DNA from: JALYXS01 sp051003795
GTDB taxonomy: Bacteria > Acidobacteriota > Terriglobia > Bryobacterales > Bryobacteraceae
Assembly: GCA_051003795.1 (NCBI GenBank)
Contig: JBPCKZ010000147.1
Span: forward strand, 1 to 30,980
Direction of reading: 5' to 3'
Length of the DNA: 30,980 nucleotides
Positions 15,826-23,778 of this stretch are shown one piece after another. The notes beneath the pieces were generated by a model, which was not told the origin of the DNA, did no database searches, and saw only the letters and a program-made list of their open reading frames with translations. How positions within the stretch are numbered: the first letter of the stretch is position 1; each line of letters opens with the position of its first letter. The translations under genes and the position numbers were made by a program.

Positions 15826-16611
15826 ATGCCCGCTGCCCAACTGCTATCCAGCCCCGCGAACCCGCTTTTGAAGGACGTTCGGAAGGCGCTTCAGCGCGGC
15901 GCGTTAACCGCCAACGGGTATTGCGTGGCGGAAGGCAAGCACCTGCTCGAAGAAGCGCGGCGCAGCGGCGCGAACATCCGGGCGATCCTGGTCGCTCAAT
16001 CCGCGGAAGGCGAAGTTGCCGATTACTCCGAGCGCGCCATCGTCGTCGACGACCGCGCCTTTCAGTCGCTGTCCGGTGTTGAAACGGCGCAAGGAGTCAT
16101 GTGTCTCGTCGAGCCGCGCGCCTGGCGCTTGGAAGATTTGCTGGGTGCTCAGGGACCAGTGATTATCCTCGACGGCATTCAGGATCCCGGCAACGCCGGC
16201 ACGATCGTGCGGACCGCCGAAGCTTTCGGAGCCGCCGGCGTCCTGTTCCTGAAAGGAAGCGTGAGCCCATTCAATCCTAAAGCGATTCGCGCGGCCGCCG
16301 GGTCGTTTTTCCGCCTCCCGTTCGTGCATGACCTGGGAGCGGCGGATGCGCTCGCAAGCTTTGCCGGCCGGCGCATCACGCTTTATGCGGGCGTGCCTGG
16401 AGGGAATGGCGCCGCGCTATTGCCGCTGACGGACCTGACCGGCAAGTGCGCCTTCGCGATTGGCAACGAAGGCCATGGCGTAGGCGAGCCATTCCGTTCC
16501 GCCGCGCTGCCGCTCACGATTCCGGCAAGCGGAGTGGAATCCTTGAATGCCGCCATTGCGGCCGCCATTTTCCTTTACGAATCCCAAAGGCAAAGGATGC
16601 AATCCGCGTGA
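15826..16611 (+). CDS. TrmH/SpoU-family RNA 2'-O-ribose methyltransferase
   Basis: 261 aa. The N-terminal substrate-binding domain (SPANPLLKDVRKALQRG, then GYCVAEGKHLLEEA) is followed by a SPOUT knot with all three family motifs: ILDGIQDPGNAGTIVRTAEA, FAIGNEGHGVGEPF, and LTIPASGVESLNAAIAAAIF. It transfers a methyl group from S-adenosylmethionine to a ribose 2'-OH in rRNA or tRNA. The architecture matches RlmB/TsnR-type enzymes, but the exact nucleotide cannot be assigned. The start is 33 bp from the divergent DUF218 gene. The stop overlaps the rarA GTG (GTGA), so translation is coupled. Confidence 0.92.
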   Translation: MPAAQLLSSPANPLLKDVRKALQRGALTANGYCVAEGKHLLEEARRSGANIRAILVAQSAEGEVADYSERAIVVDDRAFQSLSGVETAQGVMCLVEPRAWRLEDLLGAQGPVIILDGIQDPGNAGTIVRTAEAFGAAGVLFLKGSVSPFNPKAIRAAAGSFFRLPFVHDLGAADALASFAGRRITLYAGVPGGNGAALLPLTDLTGKCAFAIGNEGHGVGEPFRSAALPLTIPASGVESLNAAIAAAIFLYESQRQRMQSA

Positions 16612-17930
16612 GCCTGTTCGACTCGGCCCCTGTCGGGGCGGCCGGCCGCGATAAAACGCGGCCGCTGGCCGATCGCATGCGTCCCGAGCGCCTCGAAGAT
16701 TTCGTCGGGCAGGAGCATATTCTCGGCATTGGCAAACCGCTCCGCGCGCAGGTCGAGCGCGACGAGATTGGCTCAATGGTCCTATGGGGGCCTCCGGGCG
16801 TCGGCAAGACAACTCTCGCGCGCATCATCGCCCGGCTTTCCCGCTGCGAGTTTCTGCCCTTCAGCGCCGTGTTGAGCGGAATTAAAGAAATTAAAGCCGT
16901 CATGGCCGATGCCGAGCGCCTACGCAAAGCCGGACGCCGCACCATCGTGTTCATCGACGAAATTCATCGTTTCAACAAGGCCCAGCAAGACGCTTTCTTG
17001 CCGTATGTGGAACGCGGCGACATCATTCTGATCGGCGCCACAACCGAGAATCCGTCGTTCGAAGTCAACGCCGCCCTGCTCTCGCGCGCGAAGGTGTTCG
17101 CTCTACGCGCGCTTACGGTGCACGAGATCGTAGGGCTGCTCAGAAGCGCATTAACCGATCGGGAACGCGGGCTTGGCGATCGCCAATTCACCGCGCCGGA
17201 CGATCTGCTGGAACAGATCGCGATTCTGGCCAACGGCGATGCGCGATCGGCTTACAACACGCTCGAAGCCGCCGTGAGCGCTTCGACCAACGGCGAGATA
17301 TCGCGGCAGGCAGTTGAGGACGCGCTGCAGCGCAAGGTGCTGCTCTACGACAAGTCGGGCGAGGAGCATTACAACCTGATCTCCGCGCTGCACAAATCGG
17401 TGCGTTCGAGCGATCCCGACGCCGCGCTCTATTGGCTCAGCCGCATGATGGAAGCGGGCGAGGACCGGATGTATCTGGCGCGAAGGATCGTGCGGATGGC
17501 CATTGAAGATATCGGGCTGGCGGACCCGCGTGCGCTCGAACAGGCAATGGCGGCCATGCAGGCGACGCATTTTCTGGGCATCCCCGAAGGCGACCTGGCG
17601 TTGGCTCAGGCGGCCGTGTATCTGGCGATGGCGCCGAAGTCGGACGCGGTTTACACCGCCCTCGGCCGCGTCCAGGAGGACGTGCAAAACACGATAGCCG
17701 AACCGGTGCCCTTGCACCTTCGCAACGCGCCGACGAAGGCCATGAAGCAATGGGGCTATAGCGTTGGGTATCGACACGCGCACAAATTCGACGACGCCAT
17801 CCCGGATATGGAATGCCTGCCGCCTTCGCTCGCGGACAAGCGCTATTACGAACCGACCGAGCGCGGGATGGAGAAGCGGATTGGCGAGCGGTTGGAGGAG
17901 ATCCGGCGCGCGCGGAAGCCGCGACCATGA
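16608..17930 (+). CDS. rarA: Replication-associated recombination protein A (RarA/MgsA AAA+ ATPase)
   Basis: 440 aa from the GTG at 16608, which overlaps the methyltransferase stop and has an AAAGGA site 10 nt upstream. The ATG at 16446 lies in the previous gene and is rejected. Motifs in order: PLADRMRPERLEDFVGQEHI, Walker A GPPGVGKTT, Walker B IVFIDEIHRFNKAQQDAFLP, sensor 1 IGATTENPSFEVNAALLSR, and the C-terminal tetramerisation part with HYNLISALHKSVRSSDPDAA, YWLSRMMEAGEDRMYLARR and MAPKSDAVYTALGRVQEDV. RarA acts at stalled or gapped replication forks together with SSB and RecA. The length matches the family. Confidence 0.95.
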   Translation: MSLFDSAPVGAAGRDKTRPLADRMRPERLEDFVGQEHILGIGKPLRAQVERDEIGSMVLWGPPGVGKTTLARIIARLSRCEFLPFSAVLSGIKEIKAVMADAERLRKAGRRTIVFIDEIHRFNKAQQDAFLPYVERGDIILIGATTENPSFEVNAALLSRAKVFALRALTVHEIVGLLRSALTDRERGLGDRQFTAPDDLLEQIAILANGDARSAYNTLEAAVSASTNGEISRQAVEDALQRKVLLYDKSGEEHYNLISALHKSVRSSDPDAALYWLSRMMEAGEDRMYLARRIVRMAIEDIGLADPRALEQAMAAMQATHFLGIPEGDLALAQAAVYLAMAPKSDAVYTALGRVQEDVQNTIAEPVPLHLRNAPTKAMKQWGYSVGYRHAHKFDDAIPDMECLPPSLADKRYYEPTERGMEKRIGERLEEIRRARKPRP

Positions 17931-17958
17931 TTGGGCGCCCGATCTCCCACTTTCTACC

Positions 17959-17987
17959 TTGACAATAACAGATAGGTTATATAAACT
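17959..17987 (+). promoter_or_regulatory. Promoter of the arsR-type operon, probably giving a leaderless mRNA
   Basis: A perfect TTGACA at 17959-17964 is followed after 17 nt by TAAACT (17982-17987); TATAAA at 17980-17985 with a 15-nt spacer is the alternative -10. Either choice puts transcription start near 17992-17995, at or within 3 nt of the ATG at 17995. There is no Shine-Dalgarno sequence before that ATG, consistent with leaderless translation. The boxes are seen directly; the start site is inferred. Confidence 0.6.
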
Positions 17988-17996
17988 AGCTGTTAT
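17965..17996. promoter_or_regulatory. 32-bp operator-like palindrome between the -35 box and start codon of the ArsR-type gene
   Basis: The two 16-nt halves (17965-17980 and 17981-17996) are reverse complements at 14 of 16 positions. Outer arms ATAACAG/CTGTTAT and inner TTAT/ATAA are perfect. The palindrome fills the spacer, covers the -10 region and ends in the first two bases of the ATG at 17995. AT-rich palindromes over the promoter are typical ArsR/SmtB operators, so autorepression is the simplest reading. Confidence 0.65.
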
Positions 17997-18333
17997 GCAG
18001 TCCCTTGATGCCGCTTTCTCCGCACTCGCCGACCCGACCCGGCGGGCGATCCTTACTCGTCTCGCCAGAGGAGAAGGCACTGTGATGGAACTGGCCGATC
18101 CGTTCGACATTACTCAGCCCGCGGTCTCAAGACACCTAAAGGTGCTCGAAAGCGCGGGCCTGATTGCCCGGCGGGTCGAGGGCACAAAACGCCCGTGCCG
18201 GCTGGCGAAAGAAGGGGTTGAAGCGATCGACGAATGGCTTGGGACGTTGCGCAAAGCTCTGACGAGAAATTACGACCGCCTGGACGAAGTTCTGGCGGAT
18301 ATGACACCACCGAAAAGAAAGGGAAAACGATGA
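17995..18333 (+). CDS. ArsR/SmtB-family winged-helix repressor
   Basis: 112 aa from the ATG at 17995, chosen because promoter and operator lie just before it. The winged-helix domain is complete: ALADPTRRAILTRLARGEGT, recognition helix region DITQPAVSRHLKVLESAGLI, and wing ARRVEGTKRPCRLAKEG. No cysteine pair of the metal-sensing alpha3 or alpha5 type is visible; the only cysteine is C83 in RPCRLA. It therefore belongs to the group commonly found upstream of SRPBCC/AHSA1 genes rather than the arsenic sensors. The stop overlaps the next start (ATGA). It probably autoregulates the three-gene unit; the ligand is unknown. Confidence 0.9.
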   Translation: MQSLDAAFSALADPTRRAILTRLARGEGTVMELADPFDITQPAVSRHLKVLESAGLIARRVEGTKRPCRLAKEGVEAIDEWLGTLRKALTRNYDRLDEVLADMTPPKRKGKR

Positions 18334-18812
18334 GTAAGATGACTCTTAAGACCGAAGGCGATAGATATGTTGTTGTGACACGGCGCTTCGCCGCGCCGCC
18401 CGAGGCGGTGTACCGCGCGCACACCGAGCCGAGCTTGATCCAGAAATGGATGCTCGGTCCGGATGGATGGACGATGCCTGTCTGCATTTGCGACGCCCGC
18501 CCGAACGGGAAAATTCGGTATGAATGGGCGGACGGGAAAGGGGGCGGATTTTACCTGACTGGCGAGTTTCTGGAACTCGAGCCTCCCAGCAGGATCGTTC
18601 ACCTGGAACGGATGCATCTCCCGGACCGGACCCCGGACAATCACGTTGAAACGAGGTTCGATCCTGACGGCGCCGGCACGCTAATGACAATGCGTATGAC
18701 TCTGCCCGATGCCGAAACCCGGAAACACATGCTTGCGACCGGCATGGAGCATGGAATGGAAGCGAGCTACGGCCGGCTCGATCGTCTCGTCAAGGAGGTC
18801 CAACAACCATGA
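18330..18812 (+). CDS. SRPBCC (AHSA1-like) domain protein
   Basis: 160 aa. The START/Bet v1-like fold typical of AHSA1-domain proteins is indicated by VVTRRFAAPPEAVYRAHTEP, LIQKWMLGPDGW, the central GKGGGFYLTGEFLELEPPSR, ETRFDPDGAGTLMTMRMTLP and the C-terminal helix ATGMEHGMEASYGRLDRLVK. Such proteins bind small hydrophobic ligands in a deep cavity and are often co-encoded with an ArsR regulator, as here through an ATGA overlap. No catalytic function can be assigned. Its stop overlaps the next gene start in the same way. Confidence 0.88.
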   Translation: MSKMTLKTEGDRYVVVTRRFAAPPEAVYRAHTEPSLIQKWMLGPDGWTMPVCICDARPNGKIRYEWADGKGGGFYLTGEFLELEPPSRIVHLERMHLPDRTPDNHVETRFDPDGAGTLMTMRMTLPDAETRKHMLATGMEHGMEASYGRLDRLVKEVQQP

Positions 18813-19261
18813 GTACGAAGCCGGCAACCATTAACGAGTATCTCGAAGCGTTGAGCGACGAGAAGCGGCGCGCGCTCGAACGCCTGCGAAAAATCATCCA
18901 GGCAGCCGCTCCAGGAGCGGAAGAGTGCATCGGCTACAACCTGCCCGCTTTCCGTTTGCACGGAAAGGGCCTCATCTGGTTTGGCGCCGGCGCCAATCAC
19001 TGCGCCATATACGGCGTGTCCGAAACTCGCAAAGGCGAGTTCAAAGATTACGATACTAGCGGCAGGGGCACTCTTCGCTTTCAAGCCCACAATCCGCTAC
19101 CTGCTGCCCTCGTGCGGAGGCTGGTGAAGGCCCGGATCGCGAAGGTAGCTCGTACCTCGCGAGCGAAGGTGAAACGCCGTGTTACCGCGAGACCTCGGCG
19201 CCAGCCGCCCGCCGGCATTTCTCGCGGCCTTCCCAACTTGAATTTATGCGCCTCCTCCTAG
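18809..19261 (+). CDS. DUF1801 (YdhG-like) family protein with a basic C-terminal extension
   Basis: 150 aa. The DUF1801 core covers about residues 1-112: TINEYLEALSDEKRRALERL, CIGYNLPAFRLHGKGLIWFG, then HCAIYG and a TLRFQAHNPLPAALVRRLVK ending. The family has a small frataxin-like fold and unknown function, and often occurs next to SRPBCC genes. The last 37 residues are rich in Arg, Lys and Pro, show no family pattern and run 16 nt into the next gene, as if the original stop codon had been lost. ATGA-coupled to the SRPBCC gene. Confidence 0.82.
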   Translation: MSTKPATINEYLEALSDEKRRALERLRKIIQAAAPGAEECIGYNLPAFRLHGKGLIWFGAGANHCAIYGVSETRKGEFKDYDTSGRGTLRFQAHNPLPAALVRRLVKARIAKVARTSRAKVKRRVTARPRRQPPAGISRGLPNLNLCASS

Positions 19262-20085
19262 CCCTCGTCGTATTCTCATGTTCCACTGCATCGGCTCAAA
19301 ATAGAACGGTTTTCCTGATCACGGACGCGGAGGGCGTCGGCGGAGTTTGCCGGCAGGACCAGACGGACCCCAAAGATCCGGAATTGCGCCAGCTCTTGAC
19401 CGGCGAGATCAACGCGGCAGTCGATGGCTTTCTGGCGGGCGGCGCCTCGGAAGTGATTGTCTGGGATGGACACGATGGCAGCCAAACGCTCTCGACGCTG
19501 ACGATCCATCCCAAAGCCAGGCTGGTGATGGGCGCTCTCGGCGCTTCCATGCTGATGGACCGCCATTTCTCCGCGGTTGCCTATGTCGGGCAGCACGCCA
19601 AAGCGAACGTCCGCGGCGGAATCATGGCGCATAGCTATAGCTCGCAGGGCATTCAGAACATGTTGCTGAATGGCAAGACAGTTGGCGAGATCGACGTGAT
19701 TGGCGCGATGGCGGGGCACTTCGGCACGCCCGTGATCATGCTGAGCGGCGATCGGGCGGCCGCCAACGAATTGCACGAGATCGTGCCGGAGGCCGAACTG
19801 GCTGTCGTCAAAGAAGGCATTGGCCGGAATGCGTGTATCAGCCTCTCCGCGGCGGCCGCGCGCGAGAAAATCAATGAAGCGGCCCGGCACGCCATGACGA
19901 AGATTGGGTCCATCAAGCCGTATGTCGTTCCCGGCCCGGTTACTCTTCAAGTGGAGTACACGACGCGCAATTCGCTGCCGATCGACGCGGAGTTGCGTGC
20001 CGGCGCGGAAGTCTTGGACGACCGCACGATTCGTTTCCGCGGCAAGGACATCCTCGACGCGTGGCGTCTCTACCGTTCACGTTAG
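19246..20085 (+). CDS. Exported M55-family D-aminopeptidase (DppA-like)
   Basis: 279 aa. A signal peptide (MRLLLALVVFSCSTASAQ) is followed by the M55 fold. All zinc ligands expected from Bacillus subtilis DppA are found: D27 and E29 (LITDAEGVGG), H76 (WDGHDGS), H117 (GQHAK) and E148 (NGKTVGEID). The family is self-compartmentalising and removes N-terminal D-amino acids from peptides, suggesting turnover of D-Ala-containing wall peptides. Here export to the periplasm is predicted, unlike cytoplasmic DppA. The start overlaps the end of the DUF1801 gene by 16 nt, so it may be read from the same transcript. Confidence 0.9.
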   Translation: MRLLLALVVFSCSTASAQNRTVFLITDAEGVGGVCRQDQTDPKDPELRQLLTGEINAAVDGFLAGGASEVIVWDGHDGSQTLSTLTIHPKARLVMGALGASMLMDRHFSAVAYVGQHAKANVRGGIMAHSYSSQGIQNMLLNGKTVGEIDVIGAMAGHFGTPVIMLSGDRAAANELHEIVPEAELAVVKEGIGRNACISLSAAAAREKINEAARHAMTKIGSIKPYVVPGPVTLQVEYTTRNSLPIDAELRAGAEVLDDRTIRFRGKDILDAWRLYRSR

Positions 20086-20103
20086 ACTTGGACGGAAATC
20101 GAC

Positions 20104-20640
20104 ATGCAAACGGATTATGTGGCGAGTTCCACGGTGAATGGCCGGGAGTTGAACGCTCCGGGCTTTCCGTGCTGGTGCGCGAAGCGAACGAAACCATCGG
20201 CGGCGGCACGCGATCCCTGGAGCTAACGCAGCCCGGGTTCCTGCATGACGCCTGCTCGGCCGTGCATCCAATGGCGGCAGCTTCGCCCTTCTTCCGTTCG
20301 ATTCCGCTCGCGGCGCATGGCCTCGAATGGATCGAACCTCCGTTGCCTTTGGTGCATCCGTTTGACGGCGCCCCGCCAGCGGTCTTGGATCGCTCAGTCG
20401 AGGACCGGAGACAGCGTGCGCCCGGATAGCTCGGCCTACCGGCGTCTCGTGGGGCCTTTGGTGCGCCATTGGGATGGCCTTGTTCCGGAGATCCTCTCGC
20501 CTCCTCTTCATCTGCCGTCCCGTCCGGCCGCTCTCGCGCAATTTGGCATGCGCGCGCCGTGGCCCGCGGCCCGCCTCGCCCGGACCGCATTTCGCGGAAG
20601 CCGCGCCTGTGCGGATATCGCGCCGCGCGCTCCGCTCTGA
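20104..20640 (+). pseudogene. Decayed N-terminal remnant of a CrtI-like NAD(P)/FAD-dependent oxidoreductase
   Basis: The ATG at 20104 starts MQTDYV...VNG, the family's usual opening, but the GxGxxG nucleotide loop is damaged and the frame hits a stop near 20222. About 15 codons in, a second frame takes over with strong family sequence: SGLSVLVREANETIGGGTRS, LELTQPGFLHDACSAVHPMA, ASPFFRSIPLAAHGLEW. Near 20410 the signal returns to the first frame: SSAYRRLVGPLVRHWDGLVP, then LAQFGMRAPWPAARLARTAF, stopping at 20640. Only about 180 of an expected 480-500 residues remain. It lies 18 nt after the M55 gene. It is a pseudogene with at least two frameshifts and a large C-terminal loss; no FAD binding is expected. 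Confidence 0.75.
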
Positions 20641-20652
20641 AGAACACTTTCG

Positions 20653-21594
20653 CTATATCGGAATCCCAAGCTTATCCCGTATATAGTCGCGGCTGATTCG
20701 CGCGCTCTCTTTCGGCTCGTGGAACGGCGAAGAATCCAATTCCACGGTCAACCACCCGCGCCAGTCGATCCCATCCAGATATGTCTTGAGAGCCGGAAAG
20801 TTCACGCCGCCGCTGCCCAGAGGAAAAAACGGCGGATCTTTCATCATATTGGGCCGGTCGATCCGCGTCTTGGCTCCGCCCCGATGTTGCGGCTGCGTGT
20901 CCTTCAAATGAAACTCGACCACGCGATGCCCCAGCGCGCGCGCCAACTCAACCGGGTCCATGCCCGCCATGGTGATGTGGCCCGTGTCCAGAACGAATTT
21001 CACGTTCTTCGGATCGGTGTGCTGCATGATGTAATCGATCTCGCGCCGGTTCTCGAATTGGCTCCACATGTGCGCATGCACCGCGAAGTTCATTCCTTCA
21101 TCCCGAATCGCGCGGCCCAGTCGATCGAGCACCTTCGCCATATTATTTAAATCTTCGGCCGTTGTCCCTTGGGTAGGGCGCGGCCCGCAGTTAATTTTCA
21201 GATGATCGCATCCGAATGGTTTTATGAATCGCGCCAGCCGGAGATGATCGGCGACGATCTTATCCTGTTTGGCCGGGTCTTCGAAGTGCGTCTCGGTCGC
21301 GGCGCCTCCGTTCGATAAAGTAACCAGGCCGACGCCGATCTCGTCCAGGCGCTTCCTCAACCCGTCCGGATTATCCGGATAGTATTCGGGAAAGTATTGG
21401 ACGAACGACTCCACGTAGTGATAACCCACGGCGCGTGCCTCGCGAAATCCCACGAACGGATCTTTCTCCCATCCACCGATCGTGTTGCTGGTGATCCCGA
21501 CCTTGTAACCCGAGTCCGCTGCGCCGGATAGCGCGCCGGACAGGGGGCCGAGCGCGGTCGCGGCTACAAATCCGCGGCGCGTGATCGTTCGCAT
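20653..21594 (-). CDS. Tat-exported sugar phosphate isomerase/epimerase-like TIM-barrel protein
   Basis: 313 aa. The twin-arginine signal TRRGFVAATALG begins the protein. The rest is an AP-endonuclease-2/xylose-isomerase-like TIM barrel: GITSNTIGGWEKDP, GYHYVESFVQYFPEY, then metal-site candidates in FAVHAHMWSQFE, KFVLDTGHITMAGMDP, VEFHLKD and a C-terminal WLTVELDSS. These positions match the Glu/Asp/His metal cluster of the family. Enzymes of this fold isomerise or epimerise sugars and keto acids or cleave related carbon bonds; the substrate is unknown. It is the last gene of the TonB-receptor operon, 24 nt after the triple-RidA gene, so periplasmic action on the same imported compound is likely. 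Confidence 0.87.
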   Translation of the reverse strand: MRTITRRGFVAATALGPLSGALSGAADSGYKVGITSNTIGGWEKDPFVGFREARAVGYHYVESFVQYFPEYYPDNPDGLRKRLDEIGVGLVTLSNGGAATETHFEDPAKQDKIVADHLRLARFIKPFGCDHLKINCGPRPTQGTTAEDLNNMAKVLDRLGRAIRDEGMNFAVHAHMWSQFENRREIDYIMQHTDPKNVKFVLDTGHITMAGMDPVELARALGHRVVEFHLKDTQPQHRGGAKTRIDRPNMMKDPPFFPLGSGGVNFPALKTYLDGIDWRGWLTVELDSSPFHEPKESARISRDYIRDKLGIPI

Positions 21595-21618
21595 GATTAG
21601 TAACTCCTCGGTAGCATG

Positions 21619-22836
21619 TTACTTCACGGCCACAATCGAGATTTGTTCGAGCGTGGGCCAGCGATCTTGTGGGTCGGCCTGGCGCTCGCCGGAAGCGATC
21701 TGTTGGATGGTCGTGCGGGCTGGCGGTGCCGGCCCGAAGTATTGCGCGTACACCTTGTTCATGCGCGCAAAATCGTCCAGGTTGTCCAGATATACATTGC
21801 TTGAGACCACGTTCTCGAAACTCATTCCGGCTTCTTCCAAACCGTCGAGTAAGTTCCGCATCGTTTGCCGCAGCTGATGTTCGACCGTGGACGCGTAGAT
21901 GCCGCTCTTCGGCCCCGGGATGATGCCGGATTTCGCCGAACAATATAACGTGTCTCCGGCGAAGACGCACGGGCTCGCGGTGGCGCTCGGCTCCATGTTT
22001 TTGGGCCTTACGGCGCGGCGCAGCGAAAGATCGCGAACCGCCACGCCGCTGAACTCGACGCTCGCGCCGTTCGGCAGCGCGTTCACGCGAATGGTCGCGC
22101 GCGCCGGCGTGTTCCCGAATTCGAAATGGCTCGCGTAAATCTTATTCATGGTCTCCATCGGCATTTTGCCGGTGAGATATGGATTGACAAAAACCAAATT
22201 TTGGAAATCCATCCCCGCCGCCTGCAATGTCTGGCGCATGCGGTTGAGCGACAGTTCGACCTGAGCGGCGGGATCGGATGGGATCTGCCCCGTCTGGATG
22301 TCGCGACCGAGAAATCCCGACAGGAACAGCCGTTCACCGACAAGAATGCCTGGAGCCAATGGGGAGCTCTCGGGATAACCGGCGGGCGCGATGCGCTTTT
22401 TCCTCGCCGGATCCTTTACGGCAATGGCGGTTACCTCAACCGGAGTGCCGGGCAAGGCGTAAACGCCAATCGTGGAACGCGCTGGAGGATTCTTCGGAAA
22501 AACGTCTTTCCATACCCGGTTCAATGCGTCTTCATTGGTTGCGTCCGTCAGGTATACCTGCGCCATCACGACGTGTTCCATCGTAAGTCCGGCTGCCTCG
22601 ACGACGGAGCGGATGTTCGCGAAGCATTGCTGAAGTTGAGCGTCTATTTCCGTCGGCATGGACCCATCCGCCTTCTTCGCGCCTTGCCCGGAAACGTAGA
22701 GAAATTCGCCAATCATGACGCCCGGCGAATAGGGACCTACCGGCTTGGGACCGCTCGCGGGAGCAATGGGCTTCTTTTCGGCGGCATTTACCGCAAGCAG
22801 CAGCGCGACGAAGGTACAGGCGATTCGAAAGATCAT
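21619..22836 (-). CDS. Exported protein with three tandem RidA (YjgF/YER057c/UK114) domains
   Basis: 405 aa. A signal peptide (MIFRIACTFVALLLAVNA) is followed by three RidA-fold units: about 25-145, 148-270 and 280-405. Each has the 'G..LY.SG' strand, the 'Q....M.N....L..AG....V....VYL' helix-strand and a 'PART.I' turn. The arginine equivalent to catalytic R105 of Escherichia coli RidA is present in all three (R120, R246, R374), and the following glutamate is at E134, E261 and probably E397. RidA normally acts as a cytosolic homotrimer hydrolysing reactive enamines/imines. Three domains in one chain could form the trimer internally. ATGA overlap with the upstream amidohydrolase. Confidence 0.87.
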   Translation of the reverse strand: MIFRIACTFVALLLAVNAAEKKPIAPASGPKPVGPYSPGVMIGEFLYVSGQGAKKADGSMPTEIDAQLQQCFANIRSVVEAAGLTMEHVVMAQVYLTDATNEDALNRVWKDVFPKNPPARSTIGVYALPGTPVEVTAIAVKDPARKKRIAPAGYPESSPLAPGILVGERLFLSGFLGRDIQTGQIPSDPAAQVELSLNRMRQTLQAAGMDFQNLVFVNPYLTGKMPMETMNKIYASHFEFGNTPARATIRVNALPNGASVEFSGVAVRDLSLRRAVRPKNMEPSATASPCVFAGDTLYCSAKSGIIPGPKSGIYASTVEHQLRQTMRNLLDGLEEAGMSFENVVSSNVYLDNLDDFARMNKVYAQYFGPAPPARTTIQQIASGERQADPQDRWPTLEQISIVAVK

Positions 22837-23771
22837 TTCGTTTCACCCGGAAATTTCCAGATTCGCAGCGCGTTCTTGCCCAGAATCGACTCCCGGTCCT
22901 CGGGGCTATAAAAATCGAGCGAGCGGTTGACAAACTCCAGTTCCTTATCCATCGGCAACTCCCATCGAGGCCGGGGATAGCCCGTTCCCCAAATCAACTG
23001 CTTGCCGCCGAACTCTTCATACACGGCTTTGAAAAACGGAAACGTGTCCCGGTAGGGAAACGCATTCGAGAGCGAGATTTCGTATGGTTCGGATGCACTG
23101 ATCCAGACCTGCGGAAATTTTTTCAACCGGAACATTTTCCGGAACTCGGGCCATGGATCCGCGGCTTTCAGATCCGGTTTGCCGAGGTGATCGACCACGA
23201 TCTTCACGCCCGGAAAGCGCCCCGCCATGTCTTCGAGCATCGGCATCTGCTGGGGCGGAATATAGTAATTGAAAACGGCGCCCAACTTCTCCGCCTCATG
23301 CCAAAGCGGGTAATGTTCCTTCGAATTCAGCCACGTGGATTGCGGATGATAGATCGGGCTGAAGCGCATGCCCTGGAAGCCGCGTTCGCGGACCCAGTAC
23401 CGGAGATTTTCCGCAATTTTCGGATCGTCCGGATTCAGCAGTCCGTGCGCTACGAATAAGCCGGGATATCGGTGCAGCGAAAAATCGATATAGGAGTTAT
23501 CCCAGCCATAGAAACGCGGATTGATCAATACGGCATAAGCCAATCCGAAGTCCTGCATCTCCGCAACTTCGTTTTCGATGGGCGCTTCCACCGGGACGCG
23601 TTTCAGATCGGGCCGCTCCGGATGATGGAATGGAAACTTCGGGTCGAACGTCCAGACTTCCAGGTGCGTGTCGAGGATAGGCGCGCGCATCGGGGATGGG
23701 GCCGCGTTCCTCAACCCCGCCGCCGCGAGAGTCAGGAACGAGCGTCGCGAATGTCCATTGAAAACTTTCAT
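22833..23771 (-). CDS. Tat-exported amidohydrolase_2-type TIM-barrel hydrolase (COG3618-like)
   Basis: 312 aa from the ATG at 23771, which gives a twin-arginine signal (SRRSFLTLAAAG); the upstream part of the frame reads back into the receptor gene. Family features are ILDTHLEVWTFDPKFPFHHP, GFQGMRFSPIYHPQ, IVVDHLGKPDLKA and the C-terminal FYSPEDRESILGKNALRIWK. Relatives include 2-pyrone-4,6-dicarboxylate lactonase and L-fucono/rhamnono-lactonases. Two usual active-site positions differ: H-x-H is H36-x-E38, and the GSDWP aspartate segment reads GTGYP. Metal binding may thus be altered or absent. The start is 7 nt after the TonB receptor stop, and the stop overlaps the triple-RidA start. Confidence 0.85.
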   Translation of the reverse strand: MKVFNGHSRRSFLTLAAAGLRNAAPSPMRAPILDTHLEVWTFDPKFPFHHPERPDLKRVPVEAPIENEVAEMQDFGLAYAVLINPRFYGWDNSYIDFSLHRYPGLFVAHGLLNPDDPKIAENLRYWVRERGFQGMRFSPIYHPQSTWLNSKEHYPLWHEAEKLGAVFNYYIPPQQMPMLEDMAGRFPGVKIVVDHLGKPDLKAADPWPEFRKMFRLKKFPQVWISASEPYEISLSNAFPYRDTFPFFKAVYEEFGGKQLIWGTGYPRPRWELPMDKELEFVNRSLDFYSPEDRESILGKNALRIWKFPGETK

Positions 23772-23778
23772 GGTCCGA

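Noticed and set aside
21969..22830. Possibility that the triple-RidA gene is an assembly duplication
   Set aside because: The three domains differ widely in sequence and show no nucleotide-level repeat, so they are old tandem domains.
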